Shown piece after piece: positions 26,655-36,530 of a stretch of DNA of 64,000 bases. The notes beneath the pieces are model-generated. The model made no database searches, was not told the origin of the DNA, and saw nothing but the letters and a program-made list of their open reading frames with translations. Made by a program: the position numbers and the translations under genes. Position 1 is the stretch's first letter; each line of letters opens with the position of its first letter. Source of the DNA: ZC4RG35 sp040878345. Lineage in GTDB: Bacteria; Actinomycetota; Acidimicrobiia; Spongiisociales; ZC4RG35. Location of the stretch: positions 1 through 64,000 of the forward strand of contig JBBDML010000009.1 of the NCBI GenBank assembly GCA_040878345.1. The letters are read 5' to 3'.

Positions 26655-29600
26655 TCAGCCCAGGGTCACCCGCACCTGATGGGTTGACCCATCATCGACC
26701 AGCTTCAGCTCCGAGCCGGGGTCCAAGGTGGTTCCGTCCATGGTCAGGCCCGCCACGCCGCGGGTGGCCCCGTTGGGATTGCTCACCTGGATCTCATAGA
26801 GGGAGGAGTGGTAGCGGAAGGCGATCTCGAACCCTCTCCAGGCGCGGGGGATGCATGGGTCGATGAGAAGTTGGGCTCCCCGGAGACGGAAGCCGAGGAT
26901 CCACTCCACCCCGGCCCGATACATCCACCCGGCCGAGCCCGTGTACCAGGTCCAGCCACCCCGGCCAACGTGGGGGGCCTCCGAATACACATCAGCGGCA
27001 GCCACGTAGGGCTCGACCCGGTAGCGGTGGATCCCCGCCCTGGTGCTGGCATGGTTGATCGGGTTGAGCAGACCGAACAGTTCTCCGGCCCGATCACCGT
27101 CGCCCAGGGTGGCGAAGGCGATCACGCACCAGATGGCGGCGTGGGTGTACTGGCCGCCGTTCTCGCGGACGCCGGGGAGATACCCCTTTATGTATCCGGG
27201 GTCGACGTCCCAATCGTCGAAGGGTGGGGTGAAGAGAAGCACCAGACCGTCGCCACGATGCACCAGATACTCCTCCACCGACTCCATCGCCCGCTGGGCC
27301 CGACCGCGCCGTGCACCGCCATGGATCACCGACCATGACTGTGCGATCGAGTCGATCCGACACTCGGGGCTGACCGACGAACCGAGCGGGGTCCCGTCAT
27401 CGAAGAAGGCGCGCCGGTACCAGTCGCCATCCCATGCCTCGGCTTCGAGACTCTGCCGGAGACGAAGCGCCCCCTCCCGCCACCGGGCGGCCATTGCCGC
27501 CTCATTCATCCCGTCGGCGATGTCGGCGAATCGGGTCAGATTGGCCTCGAGGAACCATCCGAGCCACACGCTCTCCCCTCGCCCATGACGGCCCACCCGG
27601 TTGAAGCCATCGTTCCAATCACCGGTCCCGATCAGGGGAAGGCCTCGGCTCCCCAGCCTGGAGAGGGCTCGGTCGATGGCCCGCCGGCAGTGGTCGAACA
27701 GGGTTCCGTCTATGGGAGACCGCTCAGGGGTGAAGAGCATCTCCTCCTGGTCGGGTGCGAGCTCGACCCCACGCAGGTATGGCACCCTCTGGTCGAGGAC
27801 TGCCTGGTCGCCGGTCACCTCCACATAGTGGGCCACCGCATACGGAAGCCACAGGTAGTCATCTGAGATGCTGGTTCGCACACCCCTACCCGATGGGTCA
27901 TGCCACCAATGGAGGACGTCGCCATCTTCGAACTGATGACCGGCGGCCCTTATCAGGTGCTCCCTGGTGATGTCCCGCATGGGTGTGACCAGGGCCATGA
28001 CATCCTGGAGCTGATCGCGGAAACCGTAGGCTCCCCCTGACTGATAGAAAGCCGACCGGGCCAGCACCCTGCAGGCGAGCGTCTGATAGAGCAGCCACTG
28101 GTTGATCATCAAGTCGAAGGAACGGTCGGGTGTCTTCACCCGGACGTTGCCGAGGATGTCGTTCCACCGGATCGCCACTTCGGCCCTCACCACCTCGGGG
28201 TCGGTCCGGCGATAGCGCTGGATCAGTGCCCGGGCCTCGTCTTCGTCTTTGCCCTGACCGAGCAAGAAGACCACCTCTACTTCTTCGCTCGGGGCCACAG
28301 TCAGGCTGCGCTGGATGGCGGCGCAGGCGTCCAACCCCGCTCCGACCACCCCCGACAGTTTCCGGGTGGGCCTCAATGCGGCCGGGTCGTCGACGCTGCC
28401 GTGCCTTCCCAGGAACTCGGCCCGGTCGGAGGTGACCGTGACCTCCCCACCACCGAAGTCGGCAAAGGCCACCCGCTCCCCGAAGTCGATGTTCCAAGGA
28501 TTGCGGGCCAGGATGGCGCCGGTCTCCTCGTCGCGCTCGGTCACGATCTGCATGGGCAAGACCGACCTGGTGGTCCCCAGCACCCATTCCACATAGGCGG
28601 TGACCGAGATGCGACGGCGCCGGCCGGTCAGGTTACGAATCCGCAGCCGGGAGATCTTGACCGGGTCCTCCACCGGCACGGTCTGATGGAGGTTGAGGGC
28701 AATCCCCCGGGAAGTGTGCTCGAACTCGGAGAAGCCGGCACCGTGGCGGGCCAGGTAGGCAGCGGTCTCATCCCTGATCGGTAATGCCGTCGGTCCCCAG
28801 ACCTCCCCGCTCTCCTCGTCGAGAACGTAGAGCACCTCGCCAGGACGGTCGGAGACGGGATCGTTGGACCAGGGAGTCAGCTGATTCTCCCGGCTGTTCT
28901 CCGCCCAGGTGTACCCGGAGCCCGACTCGGAGACACAGAACCCGAATCGGGGGTTGGCGACCACGTTGATCCACGGCGCCGGGGTCCATTGGCCCTCCCC
29001 CAACACCACCACGTATTCGGTGCCATCTCTGGCGAAACCGCCGAGACCGTTGTGGAATTCGCGATCCGGCCTCGGTTGCGGCCCACCGATCTCGGACACG
29101 AGCGGGGGGAGGCGGGTGATCGGGGCCGATTCCTCGGCGGGCCGACGGCCGAGCTGGTCGGCGAGGGTCCCGTGATGACTGAGCAGCACCGCCCGCGCCG
29201 CCGACTGGAGCGCGGCCCGATCCTCGGCGGTGAGCATCGGGCCGTCTAGGACGAAGACGCCCCCATCGGGCACCTGACCCACCAGGAGTCCGCTTTCCCG
29301 GATCAGCTCTTCGATGGACTGCTGCAGATCCTGGGCATAGGAGCCCGGTCTCTCGTTGATGATCACCAGGTCGGCCGCCAGCCCCTTGGTCCGCCAGTAC
29401 TCCTGAGCCCGGAGCAGGTCGCGGACCAACCCACGCTCCTCGGGCTGGTCGATCCTGACCAGGACCATCGGGAGGTCCCCCGAGATGCCGTGTCTCCACA
29501 AAGCCCCCCAGCTCGCCGAGAGAGCGTCCAGGCCCGGAGTAGCTCGCAGCACCGGATCGGAGTAGATGAGGGTCTCGGCAAGACGTTGGAACACATGAGC

Positions 29601-32600
29601 CTGCTCGGGGTCGATGCCCAGGTGATGGAGACGAACCTGGGCCTGGGTCCACGCCAGCGTCGAGCACCGCTCGAATGCCGCCTGGTCGGAGAACTTGTCC
29701 ACCAGGTCGAGGGCCTCGGCCCGGCTGCGAGCCACCACGGTGGTGAAGTCGAGGTGGGCGGTGGCGCCGGGTTGGATCCGCACCTTTCGCCGCAGGCTGA
29801 ACACCGGGTCGAGCACCCGGCCCGCCGTGTTCGACAGGGGACGATCGACGGCCGCGGCACGGTGGACCTGGTTCCCCCGGCCGAGGAACCGGGCCCGATC
29901 GGTCTCGTACTGGACGCCACCCACCACCTCGCCTGTCACCGCCAGCACAAGACCGGCCCACACCGTCTCCTCCTCGGCGGAACGTGGGCGCCGGCTGGCG
30001 AGCAGGGCATCGCGCCCGGGCACCGCCTCGGTCTGCACGAAGAGTTTGGAGAAGGCGGGGTGGGCCGAGTCGGCCCGGGCTGATGCCAGGACCAGCTCGG
30101 CATAAGAGGTGACCTCCACCTCCCGGGCCGCGGTGCCCAGATTGGTGAGGCTCACCCGTCGGACCTCGGCGTCGTCCTCCTCGGACACCACCACGGTGAG
30201 CCTGGTGGAGAGACTGCCGTCACGCCGCGAGATCTCTGCCTTGTCCTCGCTGAAGGCGACCTGGTACGAGTCGGGCTCGGCCAGGGTTGGTTGGTAACCC
30301 GCCGACCAGGTACGCCCCGACCCGTCCCTGATGAAGAAGAAGCTCCCGAAGTTGTCGCGAGTGGTGTCCTCCCGCCAGCGATTGACCGCCAGCCCCTGCC
30401 ACTGGCTGTAACCGGAACCGGCCGCGGTGATGACCGTGCTGAGACGGCTGTTGGAAAGGGCGTGAGTGGCCGGGACCGGGCCGTGTGGCGAGGCAATACG
30501 ACGGACCGCACCCTTTGGCTCCTCCAGAGGATGGGCCGACTCGGCGACTTCCTCGGCGCGAGGACGCGCCACCTCCACGTCGCGGGGAACCCTCTCATGC
30601 AGGAGCAACTCGGCGGCCCGGACCGAGGGGTCGGAGTGGAAGAGCTCCCTGATGAGCCCGCCGAAGACGACGTTGGTCAGGGACACCAGCGACATCGCCT
30701 GGTGATGGGCCATGTAGGCGCGCACCAGGACGGTGTCCCCATCCTCCGGCAAGCGGCTAGGGGTGAAGTCGAGGGCTTCGTAATAGCCATAGCTGCCCAG
30801 CGCTCCCAGACGATCGAGCCGGCTCAGGTTGGCGACCGCGTCCCTCGGCTCGACCATCGCCGCCAGCATGGTTGCGTAAGGTGCCACCACCAGGTCCTGG
30901 CTCAGACCCCGTTCGAATCCGAGCCCGGGAACGCCAAACGCCCGGTATTGGTAGACCATGTGAATATCCCGGGCTGCAAAGGCCGCCTCAGAGACGCCCC
31001 ACGGGACCTGACGCTCCCTCCCGTACTCGATCTGGCGTCTCACCACCGCCCGGTAGGTGGTGTCGAGGATGCTCTCGGGTGGGGAGCGCATCACCAGCAC
31101 CGGCATCAGATACTCGAACATCGAGCCCGACCATGAGATCAGGGCGGCGTCCACGCCCATCGGTGTCATCGACCGACCGAGACGGAACCAGTGACCGGGG
31201 GGGAGATCGCCTTTGGCGATGCCCACGAAGCTGGCGAGACGGGCCTCCGATGCCAGCAGGTCGTAGTAGCTCTGATCGAGGGTGTTCTCGCCGACTCGAT
31301 AGCCGATCGACAACAGCTTGTTGTCGGAGTCCATCAGAAACGAGAAATCCATCTCCTCCACCAGATCGGCGGTCCGCTCGGCGAGGGCCGCGAGACGTTC
31401 GGAAAGGCGCTCCCAGCCGGCGACCTCGTCGAACACCTCCTGATCGTGGAGATGGCCCCTCACCGTCGACACCAGGGCTTCGGCGGCAACCGCCAGTTCC
31501 TCGGCGTCTTCCCTGGTTGCCAGGGTGCGGGCGATGTCGGCCAGGTTCTCGGCCTCGGCCAGGATCTCGGCAAGACGCCCCGGGCCGACGATTGCCTGGG
31601 GGCTCAGTGATGCCAGGAACCCGTCCAGAGCCTGGTCCAGCTCCCCGGGAGCGACTACCTCGATGTCGGCACCGACGGCTAGACGGTGGGCGGCCTCCCG
31701 CATCAGAAGGGCCCCGTCCCTGATGCCGGCTGCCACCTCGGGGCCCGACTCGAGGTGGCGAAGACGCTCGCAGCCCTGTGAGACCGCCAGCAAGTGGCCG
31801 GCCAGATTGCCGCTGTCCACGGTCGACACGTAACGGGGCGCCGTGGGCTCACCGGTGGTGGTGTCGTACCAATTGAGGTAGTGCCCGTTGAACCGTTCCA
31901 GACGATCGAGGGTCGACAACGTGGCTTCGAGCCGGGTCACCGTCTCTTGGGTGCCGATCCAGCCGAACTCCCGGGCGGACAACACCGCGAGCAGATAGAG
32001 CCCGATGTTGGTGGGAGAAGTGCGATGGGCGACCTGTTCCAGGTCCTCCTGGAAGTTGTCCGGGGGCAGCCAGTTGTCGTCGCCGGTCACGAACCTCTCG
32101 AAGTATCGCCAGGTGCGGCGGGCCGTCAGCCGCAGGGTCTCCTGTTCTTCGAGGGTCGGTGGGTCCACCACCTTGATCGGCCTGGGGATGCTGACCTGGT
32201 GGGCCATGAAGGGGGCCAGCACCCACATGCCCGACCAGGCGGCAGCCGCCACCAGGGCGTCCGGTTTGACGATGGCGGCGGCGATGGTGCCGGTCAGCCC
32301 GACCACCATCGAGGGGGACATCCGCTCGACGAAGCCCGCTCGGTTGAGGCCGAACTTCCGCTCGGCTTCCTCGGCGGTCACCCAGGTGAGCAAACCGCGA
32401 CGCGTGACGGCGAGGCGCCACAGGGTCACGACGATGGCATCTGTGGTCCTCAGGGCACGGTGGGCGAGGAAAGCGGTCTGGAGGAGGGTCCGTCCCAACG
32501 CCCGCCAAGCGTCGGTCCCCCACCGTCTCAGCCGCACCGATCCTGGTGTACTGGTTCGGCGGGGGATCACCCGCTCGAGGAGTGGCAGCAGCCCGGGGAG

Positions 32601-35102
32601 AGCCAGTGCCAGCAGGATGAACCCGGTCCAGGGCCAAGGCGGCACCCCGGGAAGGAGGAATGAGGCGAGCAGGGTGAACAGGGCGGCCGGTCCACTGAGA
32701 CTACGACGGAGGTTGTCGACCATCTTCATACGGGCCACCGGTGGAAGTGGTCCGTGCATGCCGATGATCCAGGGCAGGAGCTGCCAGTCGCCACGGAACC
32801 AGCGGTGCTCGCGGGAGAGCGACACCTCGTAATGGCTGGGGAACTCTTCGAACACCTCAACGTTGGTCACCAGGCCCGCCCTGGCAAAGCTTCCTTCGAA
32901 CAGATCGTGGCTGAGCATGGCGTTCTCCGGGATCCGACCCTCCAGGGCTGCCTCGAAAGCGTCGACCTCATAGATCCCCTTGCCTGCATAGGAGCCCTCG
33001 CCGAACAGGTCCTGGTACAAGTCGCTGATTGCAGCCGCATATGGGTCGATACCGGCGGGCGGGAAGAAGACACGCTGGAAGAAGCTGATGCCACCGGATA
33101 TGAGGAAGGCGGCGACGCGGGGCTGGAGGACCCCGTAGCCCTCCACCACCCGCCCCAGCGGTTCATCCACCCGGGCCCGGTTGAGGGGGTGGGCCATGGT
33201 CGCCACCAGCCGGGTGGCCGCCCCCGGCGGAAGCCTCGAGTCGGCGTCGAGGGTGATCACATATCGAACCCGTTTCGGGGCGACGCTGTCGGTGGGGATG
33301 AAGGTGGTGTCGGTGGCGCCCCGGAGGAGACGGTTGAGCTCGTGGAGCTTGCCCCGCTTGCGCTCCCAGCCCATGTACCGGCCCTGGCCAGGGTTGAGCA
33401 CCCGCCGACGGTGTAAGAGCAGGAACCGATCCGCCCCTCCCGGGCCCGGCCCATGTCTCTGGTTGAGCCGGGCCACGCCCCGGGCCGCGGCTGCCAACAG
33501 TGCGACGTCGTCGGCCAACTCGGGCCCTTCGGCGTCGCGCCAATCGCTGACCAGGGCAAAGTGCAGCTCGCCTTCCGGGTTGGCGAGGTAGTGGACTTCG
33601 AGCCGTTCCACCAGCTCTTCGACCTGGTCGGGTCGGGTCAGCAGGGCGGGTATGGCCACCAGGGTCAGCAGCTCCGGGGTGGGCCCGTGACGCAATGCCA
33701 GTGAAGGCAGCTCCTCGGGATGGGTGAGGGCGGCGATTGCCCGGTTGACCACGACCACACCAATGTCGGAGGCCGGGATCAGGGCCAGGGCGGCGAGAAG
33801 CCATCTCCAGGTACCAGGCTCGATGGTGAGCAGGGGCAGAGTCAGGGCCAGAGCGGTGACCAGTGCAACCGACACCAGGTACACCGTGGTGGGGTGTCTC
33901 CTGACGAATCTCGAGGTCACCAGCCCGGGACTGCGACGGAATCCGATCTGGCCCTCGAGCATCGCCCTGCCCTCTGCGAGCAGGTAGAAACCGGGATCGC
34001 TTTGGCGGCGATCGTCGAGCTGGGCGCCGGCCAGCCGGAGCGTGGTCTTGGCCACCTCGAGCTCGGAGGTGCCCGAGCCCTTCGACAACTCCTCGATGGC
34101 GTGCCGATAGCGGTCTCGGGTGGCGAAGCTCATCTCGCCGTAGGAGCTCTCTGCTCCCAGGGCACGATCGACCAGGCTGACCTCCTCCACGAAGTCGGCC
34201 CAGTCGAAGAAGTTGATCTGGCGGAGGCTGGTGACGATGTTGCGGACGGTGACGTTGGTGGCCGCCTGGCGGAGATGGGTGTCGTTGACCACCTCATCCG
34301 GTGACATGCCCTCGGCGGCCAGGCGATCCAGCAGCCAGGTGAGGCCCGGGGTGGTCTCGGGGTCCTGATCGCGGAGACGCTGGAGCAGTTGGACAGCGAA
34401 AGGCTGGGGTAACTCGTCGGGGCCATATCGATCGAGGGAAGCCCGAGCCTCCTCGGGTCGGGCCCCCCCGATCCCGAGTAGCCCATCGGCGATGACATCG
34501 GCCTCTCGACGCAACCTCCTCGCCCGGACGATCGTCTCGGCCATCCGACGCATGTTCTCGATCAGGATCAGCCTGAGGGTGATGGGGATGGCCCAGAGCT
34601 CACCGATGGTGAGGGCCTCGACCTCCTGATATGCGACCACGAATCTGCGCAGCGCCTCGTGGTCGAAGCGGCTGTCGAGGTGGGCGACATACGCCCAGGC
34701 GATCCCGTACACCCGGGGGTAACCGGCGAGGTGGCCACCGTCGAGCTTGGGGAGCTCCCGGTAGTAGGTGGCAGGCAGGTTCTCTCGTATCTCGCGCAGT
34801 TGGCTCTCCACCAGATGGAAGTTGTCCACCAGCCATTCCGCCGCCGGGGTGAGGAGCGCTTCCTCCCGGATTGCCTTGGACAGCTCCCGGTAGGCGGACA
34901 AAAGAACCTCACCGTTGTCCACGAGGCGCCGGGATATCGGTCGTAGTCGTCCTCGCCGCCCACTCAGCTCCTGGGCTTTGGCGAGGGTGTGGGCGTGCTG
35001 TTCCAGCCGCTCGACGCTGAACAGCTCCGCCCGGATGGGCTCATCGATTCGCTCGAATCCGGAGCCTCGGGTGAATGCCACCATCGCACAATACGTGGCC
35101 AC
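26655..35102 (-). CDS. ndvB: Cyclic beta-1,2-glucan synthase, NdvB/ChvB type (2815 aa)
   Basis: Giant membrane glycosyltransferase. The N-terminal domain (about 1-390) precedes helices near 398-460. A GT84 catalytic domain (about 480-800) has YVITLDADSRLPPGAATRL and the closing HRWFRGDWQLLPW (about 760). More helices lie near 800-845 and 925-970. A glucoamylase-like region (STVDSGNLAGHLLAVSQG) follows, and then a C-terminal GH94 phosphorylase-like part with the catalytic Asp in IGTGDWNDGFNRVG (about 2494). The length fits the 2800-2900 residues of Rhizobium/Agrobacterium NdvB. The start is GTG 35102 or ATG 35084. The product would be periplasmic or cell-envelope cyclic glucan; the gene stands alone without an obvious glucan exporter. 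Confidence 0.92.
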   Translation of the reverse strand: MATYCAMVAFTRGSGFERIDEPIRAELFSVERLEQHAHTLAKAQELSGRRGRLRPISRRLVDNGEVLLSAYRELSKAIREEALLTPAAEWLVDNFHLVESQLREIRENLPATYYRELPKLDGGHLAGYPRVYGIAWAYVAHLDSRFDHEALRRFVVAYQEVEALTIGELWAIPITLRLILIENMRRMAETIVRARRLRREADVIADGLLGIGGARPEEARASLDRYGPDELPQPFAVQLLQRLRDQDPETTPGLTWLLDRLAAEGMSPDEVVNDTHLRQAATNVTVRNIVTSLRQINFFDWADFVEEVSLVDRALGAESSYGEMSFATRDRYRHAIEELSKGSGTSELEVAKTTLRLAGAQLDDRRQSDPGFYLLAEGRAMLEGQIGFRRSPGLVTSRFVRRHPTTVYLVSVALVTALALTLPLLTIEPGTWRWLLAALALIPASDIGVVVVNRAIAALTHPEELPSLALRHGPTPELLTLVAIPALLTRPDQVEELVERLEVHYLANPEGELHFALVSDWRDAEGPELADDVALLAAAARGVARLNQRHGPGPGGADRFLLLHRRRVLNPGQGRYMGWERKRGKLHELNRLLRGATDTTFIPTDSVAPKRVRYVITLDADSRLPPGAATRLVATMAHPLNRARVDEPLGRVVEGYGVLQPRVAAFLISGGISFFQRVFFPPAGIDPYAAAISDLYQDLFGEGSYAGKGIYEVDAFEAALEGRIPENAMLSHDLFEGSFARAGLVTNVEVFEEFPSHYEVSLSREHRWFRGDWQLLPWIIGMHGPLPPVARMKMVDNLRRSLSGPAALFTLLASFLLPGVPPWPWTGFILLALALPGLLPLLERVIPRRTSTPGSVRLRRWGTDAWRALGRTLLQTAFLAHRALRTTDAIVVTLWRLAVTRRGLLTWVTAEEAERKFGLNRAGFVERMSPSMVVGLTGTIAAAIVKPDALVAAAAWSGMWVLAPFMAHQVSIPRPIKVVDPPTLEEQETLRLTARRTWRYFERFVTGDDNWLPPDNFQEDLEQVAHRTSPTNIGLYLLAVLSAREFGWIGTQETVTRLEATLSTLDRLERFNGHYLNWYDTTTGEPTAPRYVSTVDSGNLAGHLLAVSQGCERLRHLESGPEVAAGIRDGALLMREAAHRLAVGADIEVVAPGELDQALDGFLASLSPQAIVGPGRLAEILAEAENLADIARTLATREDAEELAVAAEALVSTVRGHLHDQEVFDEVAGWERLSERLAALAERTADLVEEMDFSFLMDSDNKLLSIGYRVGENTLDQSYYDLLASEARLASFVGIAKGDLPPGHWFRLGRSMTPMGVDAALISWSGSMFEYLMPVLVMRSPPESILDTTYRAVVRRQIEYGRERQVPWGVSEAAFAARDIHMVYQYRAFGVPGLGFERGLSQDLVVAPYATMLAAMVEPRDAVANLSRLDRLGALGSYGYYEALDFTPSRLPEDGDTVLVRAYMAHHQAMSLVSLTNVVFGGLIRELFHSDPSVRAAELLLHERVPRDVEVARPRAEEVAESAHPLEEPKGAVRRIASPHGPVPATHALSNSRLSTVITAAGSGYSQWQGLAVNRWREDTTRDNFGSFFFIRDGSGRTWSAGYQPTLAEPDSYQVAFSEDKAEISRRDGSLSTRLTVVVSEEDDAEVRRVSLTNLGTAAREVEVTSYAELVLASARADSAHPAFSKLFVQTEAVPGRDALLASRRPRSAEEETVWAGLVLAVTGEVVGGVQYETDRARFLGRGNQVHRAAAVDRPLSNTAGRVLDPVFSLRRKVRIQPGATAHLDFTTVVARSRAEALDLVDKFSDQAAFERCSTLAWTQAQVRLHHLGIDPEQAHVFQRLAETLIYSDPVLRATPGLDALSASWGALWRHGISGDLPMVLVRIDQPEERGLVRDLLRAQEYWRTKGLAADLVIINERPGSYAQDLQQSIEELIRESGLLVGQVPDGGVFVLDGPMLTAEDRAALQSAARAVLLSHHGTLADQLGRRPAEESAPITRLPPLVSEIGGPQPRPDREFHNGLGGFARDGTEYVVVLGEGQWTPAPWINVVANPRFGFCVSESGSGYTWAENSRENQLTPWSNDPVSDRPGEVLYVLDEESGEVWGPTALPIRDETAAYLARHGAGFSEFEHTSRGIALNLHQTVPVEDPVKISRLRIRNLTGRRRRISVTAYVEWVLGTTRSVLPMQIVTERDEETGAILARNPWNIDFGERVAFADFGGGEVTVTSDRAEFLGRHGSVDDPAALRPTRKLSGVVGAGLDACAAIQRSLTVAPSEEVEVVFLLGQGKDEDEARALIQRYRRTDPEVVRAEVAIRWNDILGNVRVKTPDRSFDLMINQWLLYQTLACRVLARSAFYQSGGAYGFRDQLQDVMALVTPMRDITREHLIRAAGHQFEDGDVLHWWHDPSGRGVRTSISDDYLWLPYAVAHYVEVTGDQAVLDQRVPYLRGVELAPDQEEMLFTPERSPIDGTLFDHCRRAIDRALSRLGSRGLPLIGTGDWNDGFNRVGRHGRGESVWLGWFLEANLTRFADIADGMNEAAMAARWREGALRLRQSLEAEAWDGDWYRRAFFDDGTPLGSSVSPECRIDSIAQSWSVIHGGARRGRAQRAMESVEEYLVHRGDGLVLLFTPPFDDWDVDPGYIKGYLPGVRENGGQYTHAAIWCVIAFATLGDGDRAGELFGLLNPINHASTRAGIHRYRVEPYVAAADVYSEAPHVGRGGWTWYTGSAGWMYRAGVEWILGFRLRGAQLLIDPCIPRAWRGFEIAFRYHSSLYEIQVSNPNGATRGVAGLTMDGTTLDPGSELKLVDDGSTHQVRVTLG

Positions 35103-35254
35103 CCATAACGGTAACTGCGGTGGCAGGCCGGGTTGACCGGAGGCTCGTCATTGTCACCAACGACGCGCCGTGAAAGCTCTGACCCGGAAAGGGGCCTCCG
35201 GCCCTGGACGCGGCAAGTGAGGCGCCGCAAGTGTGGGTGTGGAGGCGTGCGCAT

Positions 35255-35383
35255 ATGCGTGGTGTCATACGCGGGATCTTGATGTTGGGGTTACTTGTCG
35301 TCGTCGCCGCCTGTGGAGCCGAACCCCAGGAACCGGAGCCGACCGGACCGGTCACGACAACCTCCCTGACACCACCAGCATGA
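35255..35383 (+). CDS. Short lipoprotein-like ORF, possibly a frameshifted remnant (42 aa)
   Basis: ATG at 35255 opens a 42-residue frame with a charged start (MRGVIRG), a hydrophobic core and a lipobox VVVAAC with Cys at about residue 20, followed by GAEPQEPEPTGPVTTTSLT. This is exactly the signal plus linker of an actinobacterial lipoprotein, but it stops at TGA (35381-35383). An ATG overlapping that stop (ATGA) continues in another frame with a similar Thr-rich run (APTTTSFNVEP) for 67 codons to 35583. A frameshift within an original lipoprotein gene is a simple explanation; a genuine mini-lipoprotein is the alternative. Confidence 0.4.
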   Translation: MRGVIRGILMLGLLVVVAACGAEPQEPEPTGPVTTTSLTPPA

Positions 35384-35621
35384 CCATCGCTGCCCCCACG
35401 ACCACCAGCTTCAACGTCGAGCCGATGCGCCGAGCACCTCTCCGCGGTTCGGACGCCTTCAAACGGGGTGGTGCGACGTCCGGCTCACCTGAAGGCCCGG
35501 CTTTAGCTCATCCGAATAGGACCAATGGCACTAGCCGCACCTACCGCTGGTATCCGACCATTGGGTTACGGCTTCTCCGGTGAGAGGCAAGACAAATGTC
35601 CCCCAAGAAGGAGGGAGCATC

Positions 35622-36365
35622 ATGGCAAGGTTTGACGGAACGGTCGCTTTGATCAGCGGCGGAGCCCGAGGGATGGGAGCTTCGCATGTCCGGGGGCTGG
35701 TCGCCGAGGGCGCCAAGGTCGTTTTTGGTGACATCCTCGACGATGACGGCAAGATTCTCGAGGAGGAGTTGGGCGAGTCCGCCCACTATGTCCATCTCGA
35801 CGTCACCAAGGACGACGACTGGAAGTACGCGGTCAAGGCTGCCGAGAGGGAGTACGGCCCGATCAGCCTGTTGGTCAACAACGCCGGGATCGTGGCATAC
35901 GGTCCGGTCGAGGTGATGGAGCCCGACGAGTTCCGTCGGGTGATCGACATCAACCTGACGGGCACCTTCCTCGGAATGCACTATGCAGTACCGTCCATGC
36001 GCAAAGCCGGGGGCGGGGCGATCATCAACATCTCCTCGACCGCGGGGCTCATGGGTTATGCCACTATCAGCGCATACGGGGCATCGAAGTGGGGTGTTCG
36101 CGGCATGACGAAGGCAGTGGCGATGGAGTTGGGGAAGGACAACATCCGTGTGATGTCGATCCACCCCGGACCCATCCGCACCCCGATGACCGCCAATATC
36201 GGCGACATCACCAGTGCCCAGCCCATCGCCCGCATGGGCGAGCCTGAGGAGGTCACCAGGCTGTTGCTGTTCATGGCTGCAGAAGCCACCTTCAGCACCG
36301 GATCGGAATGGGTCATCGACGGTGGCGCGGTTCTCGGCCCGGTGATCGAGCTCCCACAGGAGTAG
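35622..36365 (+). CDS. Short-chain dehydrogenase/reductase, hydroxysteroid-dehydrogenase-like (247 aa)
   Basis: Classical SDR. The nucleotide-binding motif is SGGARGMG (about 12-19), DV of the adenine pocket lies in HLDVTKDD, NNAG is at about 88, the catalytic Ser is in INISSTAG, and Tyr and Lys are in SAYGASKWG (about 151 and 155). The C-terminal PGPIRTPM follows the usual pattern. The start is ATG 35622 behind AGGAGGGAG. The sequence resembles the 3-alpha/20-beta-hydroxysteroid and cyclopentanol dehydrogenase group; the substrate is not predictable. It is followed by a strong hairpin at 36382. Confidence 0.88.
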   Translation: MARFDGTVALISGGARGMGASHVRGLVAEGAKVVFGDILDDDGKILEEELGESAHYVHLDVTKDDDWKYAVKAAEREYGPISLLVNNAGIVAYGPVEVMEPDEFRRVIDINLTGTFLGMHYAVPSMRKAGGGAIINISSTAGLMGYATISAYGASKWGVRGMTKAVAMELGKDNIRVMSIHPGPIRTPMTANIGDITSAQPIARMGEPEEVTRLLLFMAAEATFSTGSEWVIDGGAVLGPVIELPQE

Positions 36366-36381
36366 CCGAACCCCGATAGCG

Positions 36382-36416
36382 CAGACAGAGCTCCGGCATG
36401 GCCGGGGCTCTGTCTG
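36382..36416. terminator. Bidirectional terminator hairpin between convergent transcription units
   Basis: A 16-bp stem, CAGACAGAGCTCCGGC with GCCGGGGCTCTGTCTG, with one G-U pair and a three-base ATG loop. It sits 17 bp after the SDR stop and about 115 bp beyond the end of the nine-gene minus operon. There is no long T tract (TTGT only), typical of GC-rich actinobacterial terminators. Confidence 0.7.
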
Positions 36417-36530
36417 TTGTGCGGGCGAAAAGGAAGGACCCGGCGAAACTGGACCCCTGACCTTTTCACCAGGCTCAACTACCGCGATATCCGATCTGGG
36501 GCGACTTGACCGATCGCTAGCCCCAAATAC

